Made by a program: the position numbers and the translations under genes
Origin: Sphingobium sp. CR2-8
GTDB lineage: Bacteria; Pseudomonadota; Alphaproteobacteria; Sphingomonadales; Sphingomonadaceae
Assembly: GCF_035818615.1 (NCBI RefSeq)
Contig: NZ_JAYKZY010000002.1
Span: 1,800,501 to 1,864,500 of the forward strand
Direction: 5' to 3'
DNA length: 64,000 bases
Shown: positions 24,735 through 33,960 of the stretch, one piece after another
Layout of the letters: every line of letters starts with the position of its first letter
Position numbering within the stretch: the stretch's first letter is position 1
Notes under the pieces: model-generated
What the model was told of the DNA's origin: nothing
Database searches by the model: none
What the model saw: the letters and a program-made list of their open reading frames with translations, nothing else

Positions 24735-26324
24735 ATGGCCAAGATTAACCGTATCCAAACGATCCTGATGGCGAGCTGCGCCTGCGTGGGCCTGAGCGCC
24801 TGCGGCGCCGACGACATCGCTTCGCCGGGCGAAGGCACGATCGTCATTCCGGCTCCGACGCCGACGCCAACCCCCACGCCGACCCCCACGCCCACGCCGA
24901 CCCCGACCGCCGTGACCCCCGCCGCCAGCTGCCCGACGATCGCTGGCCCCGTCCAGCTGACCGACGCCGGCACCATCACGGACGGCACCAACACCTGGCG
25001 CAATTGCGCCTTCCCAGCGCGCTTCACCGCCTCGACCGCCATCTCCAAGCAGGCCGGCGTGATCTATTCGATGCCGGGCCGCGTCGATGTCGGCACCGAT
25101 CAGGGCGCCAGCAGCACCGGCAACAATGTCACGCTGACGATCGATCCGGGCGTCACCATCTTCGCCGCCACCGGCAACACCTTCCTGGCCGTCAACCGTG
25201 GCAACCGCATCAGCGCCGTCGGCACCGCGACCCAGCCGATCGTCTTCACCAGCCGTGAAAACGTGCTGGGCACCAGCACCGACCAGTCGTCGGGCCAGTG
25301 GGGCGGCGTCGTGCTGCTCGGCCGCGCGCGCATCACCGACTGTCTTGCGCCTGCCGCCGCTCCGGGCACGGCAGCGTGCGAACGCGACACCGAAGGCGCC
25401 AGCGGCGCGCTCTATGGCGGTATCGACGACGCCGACAATTCGGGCCGCATGTCCTATGTCCAGATCCGCTATTCGGGCTTCGTCCTGTCGGGTTCCAGCG
25501 AGTTGCAGGGCCTGACCCCCTCGGGCGTCGGCACCGGCACGCAGCTGGACCATATCCAGGTGCACAACAGCTCGGACGACGGCATCGAAATCTTCGGCGG
25601 CTCGGTCCACCCGCGCTACCTGGTCCTGACCGGCAACGAAGACGACAATCTCGACACGGACATGGGCTATCGCGGCACCGTCCAGTTCCTGCTGAGCATC
25701 CAGCGCGCGAACAATGACATCGGCGACGCCTTCCTCGAAACCGATTCGAACGGTGGCACCAACAGCAACGCCAGCGAAGACGCCCTGCCGCGTCAGTATC
25801 TGAAGGTCGCCAACTTCACCGCCATCAACCGCTCGACCACCGGGTCGAACGGTGCGGCCATGCTGCTGCGCGGCGGCGCGGACCTGGCGCTGGTCAACGG
25901 CATCATCGTCAGCCCGACCCAGAGCTGCCTGCGCATCGACAGCGCGCCGACCGTCCGCGACGCCGACACGGCGCTTCAGGATGCCGGCAAGCCGCGCTAC
26001 ATCTCGGTCGTGATGCAGTGCAACAGCACTCCGTACAAGGGCAGCCGCGGCGTCGACCCCACGGTCGTGCAGTCGATCTTCGAAGCCGGCCCGAACAGCA
26101 CGATCAGCTACACCCCGTCGCTGACCAGCCTGTTCATCAACGGCGCGACCGAAACCGCCCGCACCGCCGTCGACCCCAAGACCATCGACAGCAACTTCGC
26201 CACCACCAACTATATCGGTGCGGTGAAGGACAGCAGCGACACCTGGTATGCCGGCTGGACCTGCAACTCGGTCACCGCCAGCTTCGGCACGACCAGCGGC
26301 AACTGCACCGTCATTCCGCGCTGA
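24735..26324 (+). CDS. Surface or secreted lipoprotein with a beta-helix-like body
   Basis: A 529-residue protein with a lipoprotein signal ending in the lipobox GLSAC (Cys near residue 24), a Pro-Thr repeat spacer of about ten PT dipeptides (about 41-60), and a long Gly/Asn/Thr-rich body with parallel beta-helix character (VTLTIDPGVTIFAATGNTFLAV; RISAVGTATQPIVFTS; IDNLD-like turns). Proteins of this type are regularly encoded next to a TonB-dependent receptor in sphingomonads, as here. The PT spacer suggests a tether holding the body away from the membrane. ATG 24735 (MAKINRIQTIL) is the only start that gives the signal peptide. Export by the nearby type II system is a reasonable but untested idea. 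Confidence 0.85.
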   Translation: MAKINRIQTILMASCACVGLSACGADDIASPGEGTIVIPAPTPTPTPTPTPTPTPTPTAVTPAASCPTIAGPVQLTDAGTITDGTNTWRNCAFPARFTASTAISKQAGVIYSMPGRVDVGTDQGASSTGNNVTLTIDPGVTIFAATGNTFLAVNRGNRISAVGTATQPIVFTSRENVLGTSTDQSSGQWGGVVLLGRARITDCLAPAAAPGTAACERDTEGASGALYGGIDDADNSGRMSYVQIRYSGFVLSGSSELQGLTPSGVGTGTQLDHIQVHNSSDDGIEIFGGSVHPRYLVLTGNEDDNLDTDMGYRGTVQFLLSIQRANNDIGDAFLETDSNGGTNSNASEDALPRQYLKVANFTAINRSTTGSNGAAMLLRGGADLALVNGIIVSPTQSCLRIDSAPTVRDADTALQDAGKPRYISVVMQCNSTPYKGSRGVDPTVVQSIFEAGPNSTISYTPSLTSLFINGATETARTAVDPKTIDSNFATTNYIGAVKDSSDTWYAGWTCNSVTASFGTTSGNCTVIPR

Positions 26325-26345
26325 TCGGCACCTGACCTCAACAGG

Positions 26346-26380
26346 GGCGGGGGAGCGTGCGTTGCGCTTCCCCGCCTTCT
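26346..26380 (+). terminator. Hairpin between the lipoprotein and TonB receptor genes
   Basis: GGCGGGGGAGCG (26346-26357) pairs with CGCTTCCCCGCC (26365-26376) around a 7-nt loop and is followed by TTCTTT. It may terminate part of the transcripts so that the lipoprotein is made in excess of the receptor. Confidence 0.6.
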
Positions 26381-26413
26381 TTGCACTGAATTTTCCCAAG
26401 GGGGACGAATAGC

Positions 26414-29113
26414 ATGTCGAAGCCGCTCAGCCTGGCGCGCCTGCTCCTGATTTCCACCGCACTGGTCGCCCCGATGGCGACAGCGCAGACCAGCTCGACC
26501 GCTTCGCCCAGCGGCGGCGACGCCGGCATGAGCACGACGCCCAGCGCCGCAGACGAGTCCGACGCCCAGACCGGCAATGTCGACGTGTCGATCCCCGGCG
26601 CGGACATCGTCGTGACCGGTCGCCGCACCGCCAACATCTCCCAGGCCGCGCCGCAGGTCGTCAACGTCCTGTCCGCCGCCGACATCAAGCGGACGGGCGA
26701 AGGCGACATCGCCGGCTCGCTCCAGCGCGTGACCGGCCTGTCGGTCGTGTCGGGCGGGTTCGTCTATGTCCGCGGCCTGGGCGATCGCTATTCGCTCGCC
26801 CTGTTGAACGGCTCCCCACTGCCCAGCCCCGAACCGCTCAAGCGCGTCGTGCCGCTGGATATCTTTCCGACCAGCGTCATCGCCTCGACGCTGGTGCAGA
26901 AAAGCTTTTCCGCCAACTTCCCCGGTGAATTCGGCGGCGGCGTCATCAACCTGACGACCAAGGCGATCCCGACCGAATCCTATCTGGAAATCGGCGTCGG
27001 CAGCTCGGCCAACACCGAAACCTCGGGGCAGATGGGCTATACCCATTATGGCGCCAAGTCCGACTGGACCGGCTTCGACGACAGCTCGCGCGACGTACCG
27101 CCGCTGTTGCAGGACGCGATCAAGAGCGGCACGCCCTTCCCGAACATACCGCGCGCCGACCTGCGCGCCATCGCGATGCAGTTCCTGAACGCCGACACCA
27201 CGGTGCTTCAGCGCACCAACAGCCTGCCGTTCAACTTCTCCGGCTCGGTCAATGCGGGCACGGCGACGGATGTCGGCAGCGACGGCCGACTGGGCGTGAT
27301 CGCCACGGCCTCCTACAGCAACAAGTGGCGCACCCGCGACACGTTGCAGCAGGCCTCGCTCGACCCATCAAGGGGCGCGGGCAAGAATACGCAGCAGATC
27401 AGCACCGACAACGACGTTACGGTCAACGCTCTGCTGGGCTTCGGGCTGGAACTGGGCGAGCAGAAGCTGCGCTGGACCAACCTCTATATCCGCGACACGT
27501 TGAAGCGCAGCGCGCTGTCGGTCGGCCAGAATGACGGCCAGATCCAGGGCGCGGACTATATGACGCAGAATACCGCCTGGTACGAACGGCAGCTGATCGA
27601 CAGCCATCTGGTCGGCGAGTTCAAGCTGAGCGATGCGCTAAGCCTCGACATGCGCGGCGGCTTCTCCAACTCGCAGCGTGAAGCGCCCTATGAGCGCGAA
27701 TTCGTCTACGTCCGCACCAACCGCGCCCTGACCGAAGACCCGGTCGGCAACCGCTTCATCAACGCGCTCAATCGCCAGCGCGGCGACGCCTCGACCACGT
27801 TCAGCGACCTCAATGAGGATCTCTGGTCGGCGGGCGCGGACCTCAGCTACAAATTCTCGCCGGACTTCACGCTGACGGCAGGCTATGCCTTCACCGATAC
27901 CAAGCGCACCTCCTCGCGTTATGAACTCCATTATGACGCCACCAACCTGCCGCTCGCCGTGCAGCAGTTGCGGCCCGACTATCTGACGTCGGACGCCACG
28001 ATCCAGCTGTACGACATCAGCCTGCTGGAGTTTTCGGGCAATTACCCGGTCTATGACGCGGCGATGCGCGTCCATGCCGGCTATGCGCAGGTGCAGGCGC
28101 AGGTCGTCCAGGGCCTCAGCTTCAATGCGGGCGTCCGCTATGAAAAGGGCGACCAGTCGGTCACGGGCGTCGACGTCTACAATACCGGCATCACGCCCTT
28201 CAACCAGATCAAGAAGGATTACTGGCTCCCCGCCGTCACCGTCACGCTCGAAGCGGCGAAGGGCCTGCAATTCCGCGCCAGCGCGTCGAAGACCATCGCG
28301 CGCCCACAGTTCCGCGAACTCATCGCCCAGCCCTATCTCGACACCGACTCCAACCGTTTCTTCCGCGGCAACCCGTTCCTCAAGGACAGCCAGCTGTGGA
28401 ACGCGGATATCCGCGCCGAATGGTATATGGGCCGTGACGAGCGGCTGATCGGCGCGGCCTTCTACAAGAAGATCGACAATCCGATCGAAACCTTCACCAC
28501 CATCAACGACACCTATAATGTGACGACCAGCTTCGCCAACGCGCCCGAAGCGACGCTTTACGGGTTCGAACTGGAAGCGCAGAAATATGTGCCGATCGAC
28601 GGCTGGGCGAACTCCGATTTCTTTGCGACCCGCCGCATCGCGCTGATCGGCAACTATACCTATACCCAGTCGAAGCTGAAGGTGAAGGACGGGGACACCA
28701 CCATTCCCTATACCTACACCGCAGGCGACCTGCCCGCCGCGTCGGACTATTTCCTGAACGGCGTGCCGCTCACCGGTCAGTCGGACCATCTGGTCAACCT
28801 GCAACTGGGCCTGGAAGATACGGAAAAGCTGTCGCAGCAGACGTTGTTGCTGACCTATGCCAGCGACCGCGTCACCAGCCGTGGTCCCAACCTGCAACCC
28901 GATATCAAGGAACGGCCGGGCGTGCAGCTGGACTTCGTCGCCCGTCAGGGCGTGAAGCTGCCCGGCGGGATCAACAGCGAGTTCAAGTTCGAAGCGCGCA
29001 ACATCCTGGGCCGCAAGTTCCAGGAATTCCAGCAGGCCGGGGACAACCGGGTCTATTATAACCGCTACAAGATCGGCACGACGATCGCGGCCTCGATGAC
29101 CGTCGCCTTCTGA
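26414..29113 (+). CDS. TonB-dependent outer-membrane receptor
   Basis: An 899-residue receptor: signal peptide (cleaved near MATAQT), an N-terminal Ser/Thr/Ala-rich extension, a TonB-box-like DIVVTGRR (about 70-77), the plug domain (QVVNVLSAADIKRTGEGDI...GGFVYVRGLGDRYSLALLNG) and a 22-strand barrel ending in the aromatic TVAF typical of outer-membrane proteins. The YVRGLGDRYS motif marks a receptor subfamily usually paired with a lipoprotein, as here. The substrate is unknown. It starts 89 bp after the lipoprotein gene and probably shares its transcription. Several Gly-rich plug residues and the terminal Phe are intact, so the gene looks functional. Confidence 0.92.
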   Translation: MSKPLSLARLLLISTALVAPMATAQTSSTASPSGGDAGMSTTPSAADESDAQTGNVDVSIPGADIVVTGRRTANISQAAPQVVNVLSAADIKRTGEGDIAGSLQRVTGLSVVSGGFVYVRGLGDRYSLALLNGSPLPSPEPLKRVVPLDIFPTSVIASTLVQKSFSANFPGEFGGGVINLTTKAIPTESYLEIGVGSSANTETSGQMGYTHYGAKSDWTGFDDSSRDVPPLLQDAIKSGTPFPNIPRADLRAIAMQFLNADTTVLQRTNSLPFNFSGSVNAGTATDVGSDGRLGVIATASYSNKWRTRDTLQQASLDPSRGAGKNTQQISTDNDVTVNALLGFGLELGEQKLRWTNLYIRDTLKRSALSVGQNDGQIQGADYMTQNTAWYERQLIDSHLVGEFKLSDALSLDMRGGFSNSQREAPYEREFVYVRTNRALTEDPVGNRFINALNRQRGDASTTFSDLNEDLWSAGADLSYKFSPDFTLTAGYAFTDTKRTSSRYELHYDATNLPLAVQQLRPDYLTSDATIQLYDISLLEFSGNYPVYDAAMRVHAGYAQVQAQVVQGLSFNAGVRYEKGDQSVTGVDVYNTGITPFNQIKKDYWLPAVTVTLEAAKGLQFRASASKTIARPQFRELIAQPYLDTDSNRFFRGNPFLKDSQLWNADIRAEWYMGRDERLIGAAFYKKIDNPIETFTTINDTYNVTTSFANAPEATLYGFELEAQKYVPIDGWANSDFFATRRIALIGNYTYTQSKLKVKDGDTTIPYTYTAGDLPAASDYFLNGVPLTGQSDHLVNLQLGLEDTEKLSQQTLLLTYASDRVTSRGPNLQPDIKERPGVQLDFVARQGVKLPGGINSEFKFEARNILGRKFQEFQQAGDNRVYYNRYKIGTTIAASMTVAF

Positions 29114-29207
29114 CGCACGCCGACCAGCTTCGGATTAATGAAGATAAGGACAAGCCTGCGCCGGGGAACAGTAAGCACTGGCCCGGTTATTCTATGTAAA
29201 GACATGC

Positions 29208-29234
29208 AAACGGCCGGGGCGACCCGGCCGTTTT
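29208..29234. terminator. Bidirectional terminator between the TonB receptor and the TPR gene
   Basis: AAACGGCCGGG (29208-29218) pairs with CCCGGCCGTTT (29223-29233), and T/A runs flank both sides. It can stop transcription from the receptor gene on the plus strand and from the TPR gene on the minus strand. Confidence 0.85.
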
Positions 29235-29310
29235 GCTATCCACAAAAACGAAGAGGCGCCGCCCTTGCCGGACGACGCCTCCTCGGCTCCCTGCACCTTT
29301 TCGGGTGAAA

Positions 29311-29694
29311 TCAGCGCATCGCATAAGCCGGGTTCAGGCGACCCAGCCCCCGCATCGCCACATCGCGCGACGATTCTTCATTGCCGTTAGCCAGCACCAG
29401 CGTCACCTCGGGCGCGAAACGCGCCGAACGATAGGCTTCGCGCGCCTGAGCCATCTTGCCCTGACCCGCATAGGCGTTGCCCAAATTGATCAGTCGCGCC
29501 GGATCATTCTCGCCATAGACCGGCATCGTCGCCAGCTTGCGTTGTGCATCGGCGAAGCGCCCGGCGGTCAGCGCCTTGGCGGCCAGCTGGCCATCGGCCA
29601 CGCCTACCACGACCATCTCTTCGGGGGCCGCCTGAGCGATGCCCGGCGCCATGGCGGCCAGCACCAGCCCTATCATTACAGCGGCCTTCGTCAT
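29311..29694 (-). CDS. Small periplasmic TPR protein
   Basis: A 127-residue protein with a signal peptide (MTKAAVMIGLVLAAMAPGIAQA) and one to two tetratricopeptide-like repeats (LTAGRFADAQRKLATMP; ARLINLGNAYAGQGKMAQAREAYRSA). TPRs mediate protein contacts. It may work with the neighbouring receptor-lipoprotein pair across the terminator, but that is only proximity. The 260 bp upstream (29695-29954) is AT-rich and must hold its promoter; I see no further gene there. Confidence 0.8.
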   Translation of the reverse strand: MTKAAVMIGLVLAAMAPGIAQAAPEEMVVVGVADGQLAAKALTAGRFADAQRKLATMPVYGENDPARLINLGNAYAGQGKMAQAREAYRSARFAPEVTLVLANGNEESSRDVAMRGLGRLNPAYAMR

Positions 29695-29954
29695 CTCCCG
29701 ATCTCCTGAAAAAACTTCCTACGATAGCGAGAAGTATTTCATTTAGATGACATCAGAACAAGAGCGCATCTCACACGGAGAAAAGACTTTCTATCTCAAT
29801 ATATCAATAGGTTATGATTTTTACGCGATAATGTCATAAAAGCGTAATCGAAAAAACAGGTCAAATGCCTTTCGATTCGAATCATACGAATTGCATCCGC
29901 GGACGACGCAAGGACGCGCCGGATACGCATATTTTCGATGCATGGGATAAGGGT
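29695..29954. other. AT-rich spacer between the TPR gene and ssrA
   Basis: About 260 bp, clearly AT-richer than its surroundings and without a supported reading frame. It contains the minus-strand promoter region and ribosome-binding site (TCAGGAGATCGGGAG) of the TPR gene and the 3' flank of ssrA. No repeat or terminator with a U-run is obvious. Confidence 0.6.
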
Positions 29955-30017
29955 CCGGAGGCTTCTGTTGCCCGGCGCCTCCGGGGGCCGCTGAATTCCC
30001 TTCTGTTGCCCGGTGGG
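29955..30017 (-). repeat. Twin hairpins with an identical 14-nt loop segment at the tmRNA 3' side
   Basis: CTTCTGTTGCCCGG on the plus strand occurs at 29962-29975 and again at 30000-30013. Each lies in the loop of a stem: 29955-29962 with 29977-29984 (8 bp, perfect), and 29998-30000 extended by GAA/TTC with 30015-30020. On the RNA both loops read CCGGGCAACAGAAG. Confidence 0.75.
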
Positions 30018-30265
30018 TTCAACCGCGCTATTTTAGAGTAATGTCAGGCCGTGAGGCCCTCAATTACGCTGCAATGGCGAGTGCTTCGTTATCGTTGGCA
30101 CTTGTGAGTTTTGCACAGTTTAACGGCTTACACGGGCCGGGTAAAAATATCGCCTTTGAACACACGTCGATCCTAGTTCGGCCCCGTCAGACGCCCCGTA
30201 ACGGACTGGCCGTCGCGGGACATGTGGTGGAACCGCCGGGTACTGCCCCCGGGTCCGCTGCGTCT
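29955..30265 (-). ncRNA. ssrA: Two-piece, circularly permuted tmRNA
   Basis: On the minus strand the acceptor piece comes first. A T-arm CCGGG/CCCGG with a 7-nt loop is followed by acceptor strand CGGUUCC and ACCA ending at 30225. After a 39-nt spacer that is removed, the coding piece begins GGGGCCG at 30185, and this pairs with CGGUUCC (two G-U pairs), rebuilding the acceptor stem. The resume codon GCC and tag frame occupy 30099-30064: Ala-Asn-Asp-Asn-Glu-Ala-Leu-Ala-Ile-Ala-Ala-stop (ANDNEALAIAA), an alphaproteobacterial tag. tmRNA rescues stalled ribosomes and marks the product for ClpXP. A TATAAT at 30271-30266 may be its -10. The exact 5' end of the acceptor piece and 3' end of the coding piece (two hairpins near 29955-30017) are estimates. 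A plus-strand frame at 30041-30292 is only its antisense. Confidence 0.9.
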
Positions 30266-30382
30266 ATTATACGACACAATTTATCACCATAGCCGGGCGA
30301 ACCCGGCCCGACCCATATGGCCCGGTCCGCATCCTTTTTCAAGTCATGGACTTACAGGACGCAGACGGCGATACAGCAACCC

Positions 30383-31138
30383 ATGTGCATCATGGCCATG
30401 GCATGGGCGGCCCATCCGCGCTGGCGGCTGATCCTGATCGGCAATCGCGACGAATATCATGCGCGCCCCGCAGCACCGCTCGCGCGCTGGAATGATCGCC
30501 CCGGCCTCATCGCCGGGCGCGACCTGCAATCGGGCGGCACCTGGATCGGCGTGTCGGAAGCAGGGCGCGCGGCGATCGTCACCAACTTGCGCGGCTATGG
30601 CGCGCCCCGGCCCGACCGGGCGTCGCGCGGCGCGCTGGTAACCGACCTGCTGGCCGGAGACGGAGACTATGCCGACATTGCGCAGGCCGCGCTCGCCGAT
30701 TTCAACCCGTTCAACCTGATCGCGATAGAGGGCGACCGCGCCCACTTCCTCACCAACCGCCCCGAACCGCTGCGCACCGCGCTGACGCCGGGGCTTTACG
30801 GCCTGTCCAACGGCGCGCTCGATGCGCCCTGGCCCAAGACGCTGGCGCTCAAGGCGGCGCTCCTGTCCTGGTTGACGCAGGATGCGCAGGACCCCGCCCT
30901 GCTGTTCGATCCGCTGCGGCAAGAAACTCTGCCCACCGCCGGCATCGCGCCTGCCCTGCCCTCCGACGCGCCGGACGAAGCGGCCGCCTCGCCCATCTTC
31001 ATCCGCAACCCGCTTTATGGCACCCGGTGCAGCACCGTGATCGCGGTGGATCGGCACGGGCAAGGCTGCATCCTGGAACGACAATTCGACCGCGACGGCG
31101 GTCATGCGGGCGAGACCGCTCTCCGTTTCGCATGGTGA
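30383..31138 (+). CDS. NRDE/TANGO2-family protein
   Basis: A 251-residue protein starting MCIMAMAW, with Cys2 at the position of a possible N-terminal nucleophile, the family-defining GNRDEYHARPAAPLARW, and GRDLQSGGTWIGVSEAGRAAIVTNLR. The C-terminal NPLYGTRCSTVIAVDRHG is also conserved. Eukaryotic TANGO2 has been linked to haem and lipid handling; the bacterial function is unknown. ATG 30383 is chosen so that Met-Cys leads, as in the family; the longer frame from 30317 overlaps the ssrA promoter side. Confidence 0.88.
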   Translation: MCIMAMAWAAHPRWRLILIGNRDEYHARPAAPLARWNDRPGLIAGRDLQSGGTWIGVSEAGRAAIVTNLRGYGAPRPDRASRGALVTDLLAGDGDYADIAQAALADFNPFNLIAIEGDRAHFLTNRPEPLRTALTPGLYGLSNGALDAPWPKTLALKAALLSWLTQDAQDPALLFDPLRQETLPTAGIAPALPSDAPDEAAASPIFIRNPLYGTRCSTVIAVDRHGQGCILERQFDRDGGHAGETALRFAW

Positions 31139-31187
31139 CAGACGGCGATCATTGGCAGCCATTCGAACTGCATGTTATGCTCCCTGT

Positions 31188-31373
31188 ATGAAAGCTCGTC
31201 TCTTCATGCCCCCGGTGATCTTGGGCCTGCTGCTGTTGCTGATCGTCACCACGGGCGACGCGCTGTTGTGGAGCGTGCCGCATGCGCTGGATAAATTGCC
31301 GCCCCGGATATTGACGGTCGCCGTCCTCACCGCCCTCTGGCTGGTGCATCGCTATAGACGGGCGACCCGCTGA
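31188..31373 (+). CDS. Small two-span membrane protein, unknown function
   Basis: A 61-residue protein, MKARLFMPPVILGLLLLLIV and onward, with two hydrophobic segments (about 7-24 and 42-55) and a basic end (RYRRATR). It is flanked by the NRDE gene and trpG on the same strand. No family is recognised; the hydrophobic pattern and positive-inside tail are the only support. Confidence 0.55.
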   Translation: MKARLFMPPVILGLLLLLIVTTGDALLWSVPHALDKLPPRILTVAVLTALWLVHRYRRATR

Positions 31374-31433
31374 CGCGCCATGCGCGATATCCCCCACTTC
31401 CCCCCGCGCTGATCCCGCGCTAAGGCCTTGCCC

Positions 31434-32024
31434 ATGATCCTCGTCATCGACAATTATGACAGCTTCACCTGGAACCTGGTCCATTATCTGATGGAACTGG
31501 GCGCTGAGGTGGAAGTCGTCCGCAACGACGCCATTTCGGCGGGCCAGGCCCTGTCCAGCGGCGCGAAGGCGTTCCTGCTGTCGCCCGGCCCCTGCACCCC
31601 CAATGAGGCGGGCGTCAGCCTGGATCTCGTCGCCGCCTGCGCCGATGCGCACGCGCCGCTGCTGGGCGTGTGCCTGGGCCATCAGGCGATCGGCCAGCAT
31701 TTCGGGGGCAAGGTCGTGCGCGGCGGGCTGATGCACGGCAAGACATCGCCGGTCACGCATGATGGCACCGGCCTGTTCGAAGGCCTGCCTTCGCCCTTCA
31801 CGGCGACCCGCTATCATTCGCTGATCGTAGAGGACATTCCCGATACGCTGGTCGTGAACGCCACCAGTGAAGACGGCTCCGTCATGGGCTTCCGCCACGC
31901 TACGCTGCCGATCCATTCGGTGCAGTTCCACCCGGAAAGCATCGCCACCGAATATGGGCATGACATGCTGGCGAATTTCTTGCGCCTAGCGGGCTTGCCG
32001 GTACGGACGCGTGAAGCGGCCTGA
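31434..32024 (+). CDS. trpG: Anthranilate synthase glutamine amidotransferase subunit TrpG (PabA-type)
   Basis: A 196-residue class I amidotransferase with the start [15 protein letters not shown], the catalytic Cys in [13 protein letters not shown] (near residue 80) and His-Glu in [10 protein letters not shown] (near 170). It releases ammonia from glutamine for anthranilate or aminodeoxychorismate synthase. TrpE is not in the window, though trpE-trpG-trpD-trpC is the usual sphingomonad order. ATG 31434 matches family N-termini. The 155 bp before trpD (32025-32179) shows no clear attenuator. Confidence 0.95.
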   Translation: MILVIDNYDSFTWNLVHYLMELGAEVEVVRNDAISAGQALSSGAKAFLLSPGPCTPNEAGVSLDLVAACADAHAPLLGVCLGHQAIGQHFGGKVVRGGLMHGKTSPVTHDGTGLFEGLPSPFTATRYHSLIVEDIPDTLVVNATSEDGSVMGFRHATLPIHSVQFHPESIATEYGHDMLANFLRLAGLPVRTREAA

Positions 32025-32179
32025 CCTGTCCTATCGGGCGGGTTCGACCTATCCTGCGCCAGTCGCTTCCCGAATGTTGCGGGAATAGGAAATCAAATTT
32101 CAGGATGTGCGGGAAAAGTGCGAAGTTAAGCGGTGACACCCCCTCGACTCCGCCGCCCCCCGCCGATTAAGGCGACGCG

Positions 32180-33172
32180 ATGAACCGCCTGCCCGATCCT
32201 TCCTCGCCGCTGTCGGCAGACGCCGCCGCCCAGGCGTTCGACCTGCTGTTCGACGCCGACCTGACAGACGCGGACATCGCCGCCTTCCTCGTCGCGATGG
32301 CCCGGCGCGGCGAAACCGCAGTGGAGATCGCTGCCGCCGCCCGCGCCATGCGCGCCCGCATGATCTCAGTTACCGCCCCTGAGGGCGCGATCGACGTTTG
32401 CGGCACCGGCGGCGACGGGCATCACACGCTGAACGTCTCGACGGCTGTATCCCTCGTCGTCGCAGCAGCGGGCGTCCCGGTCGCCAAACATGGGAACCGC
32501 GCCGCATCGTCCAAGGCCGGTGCTGCCGACACGCTCGAAGCGCTGGGCCTGAATCTCGACAAGGCCGCCGCCACCGCCGAAGCGACGCTGGCGGACCTCG
32601 GCATCTGCTTCCTCTTCGCCCAAAATTATCACCCCGCGCTCAAACGGCTCGGCCCGATCCGTCGGACTATCGGGGAGCGCACGATCTTCAACCTGATGGG
32701 CCCGCTCGCCAACCCCGCCAACGTCCGCCGCCAACTGGTTGGCATCGCGCGCCCGGCCTATGTGCCCATCTATGCGCAGGCGCTGGCGGAACTGGGCGCG
32801 GACCGGGCGATGATCGTATCGGGCGACGAGGGGCTGGACGAACTCTCGCTGGCGGGCGGCAACGACGTTGCCGAAGTCTCGGCCGATGGCGTCATCGCGA
32901 TGCGGCGTCTGAGCGCTGCGGACCTCGGCCTCTCCACCCACCCGGTCGAAGCCATCCGGGGTGGCGATGCCGCCCACAACGCCGCCGCATTGCGCGCCCT
33001 CTTGCTGGGTGAGGAAGGGCCGTATCGCGACGCCGTGCTGCTGAACGCCGCCGCCGCCCTTGTCGTGGCCGACGCGGCGCACGACATGCGCGAAGGGGTG
33101 GAGGAAGCCGCCGAGACCATCGACCGCGGGCTTGCCAACGCCCTTCTGAATTGCTGGATTGCCTATTCATGA
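32180..33172 (+). CDS. trpD: Anthranilate phosphoribosyltransferase
   Basis: A 330-residue enzyme of tryptophan synthesis that joins anthranilate and PRPP. It has the glycine-rich PRPP site [16 protein letters not shown] (near residue 73), the [15 protein letters not shown] motif (near 103) and the [10 protein letters not shown] segment. Metal-binding DE of GDEGLDELS is present. Its stop overlaps the trpC ATG by 4 bp. Confidence 0.97.
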   Translation: MNRLPDPSSPLSADAAAQAFDLLFDADLTDADIAAFLVAMARRGETAVEIAAAARAMRARMISVTAPEGAIDVCGTGGDGHHTLNVSTAVSLVVAAAGVPVAKHGNRAASSKAGAADTLEALGLNLDKAAATAEATLADLGICFLFAQNYHPALKRLGPIRRTIGERTIFNLMGPLANPANVRRQLVGIARPAYVPIYAQALAELGADRAMIVSGDEGLDELSLAGGNDVAEVSADGVIAMRRLSAADLGLSTHPVEAIRGGDAAHNAAALRALLLGEEGPYRDAVLLNAAAALVVADAAHDMREGVEEAAETIDRGLANALLNCWIAYS

Positions 33173-33960
33173 CCAACAAGCTGATCGAGATTTGCGATTT
33201 CAAGCGGGAGGATGTCGCCCGCCGCCGCGCCGCGACCACTGTCGCATCGCTTCATGCCCGCGCCAGCGAGCAAACTCCGCCGCGCGGCTTCCGCCAGGCG
33301 CTGGATGCCGCGGCACGCTCGGGCTTCGGCCTGATCGCCGAAGTCAAGAAGGCCAGCCCCTCCAAGGGCCTGATCCGCGCCGACTTCGATCCGCCCGCCC
33401 ATGCGCAGGCCTATGCGGCGGGCGGCGCAGCCTGCCTGTCGGTCCTGACCGACGAGCCCTATTTCCAGGGCCATGACGATTATCTGATGGCCGCCCGTTC
33501 GGCCTGCGCCATCCCCGTGCTGCGCAAGGATTTCATCGTCGATCCCTGGCAGGTGCTGGAAAGCCGGTCGCTGGGTGCCGACGCCATCCTCATCATCGTC
33601 GCCGCGCTGGACGACGGGCAGATGCAGGAAATCGAGGATGCGGCCCTGGGCCTGGGCATGGACGCCCTGATCGAAGTGCATGACGAAGCCGAACTGGAGC
33701 GCGCCCTGAACCTCCGCTCGCGCCTGATCGGCGTGAATAATCGCGACCTGCGCGACTTCTCCGTCGATTTCGCCCGCACCTATGAACTGGTGGGCAAGGC
33801 GCCCGAAGGCTGCACTTTCGTCGCCGAAAGCGGCCTAACCAGCCATGCCGACCTGACCACCATGGCCGATCATGGCGTGCGCTGCTTCCTGGTCGGCGAA
33901 ACCCTGATGCGCCAGGCCGATGTCGAAGCGGCGACCCGCAACCTGCTGACGGGGCAATGA
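33169..33960 (+). CDS. trpC: Indole-3-glycerol-phosphate synthase
   Basis: A 263-residue TIM-barrel enzyme. [16 protein letters not shown] carries the catalytic Lys, [12 protein letters not shown] the second Lys, [14 protein letters not shown] the Asn-Asn-Arg motif and [13 protein letters not shown] the Glu-Ser-Gly phosphate site. It closes the indole ring after the TrpF step. The start at 33169 overlaps trpD and the stop overlaps moaC, so trpD-trpC-moaC-moeA are translationally coupled. Confidence 0.97.
   Translation: MTNKLIEICDFKREDVARRRAATTVASLHARASEQTPPRGFRQALDAAARSGFGLIAEVKKASPSKGLIRADFDPPAHAQAYAAGGAACLSVLTDEPYFQGHDDYLMAARSACAIPVLRKDFIVDPWQVLESRSLGADAILIIVAALDDGQMQEIEDAALGLGMDALIEVHDEAELERALNLRSRLIGVNNRDLRDFSVDFARTYELVGKAPEGCTFVAESGLTSHADLTTMADHGVRCFLVGETLMRQADVEAATRNLLTGQ

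Noticed and set aside
24860-24915. CCGACGCC/CCCACG repeat mistaken for a CRISPR or minisatellite
   Set aside because: It simply encodes the Pro-Thr spacer of the lipoprotein; there are no spacers or direct repeats of CRISPR type.
29740-29860. Pho-box-like TGTCAT occurrences upstream of the TPR gene
   Set aside because: Only isolated half-units are present without the 11-bp phasing seen upstream of gspC.
30041-30292. An 83-codon plus-strand frame (MSGREALNYAAMASA...VVEPPGTAPGS)
   Set aside because: It is the antisense of the tmRNA gene; the VVEPPGTAPGS stretch is the complement of the T-arm and CCA end.
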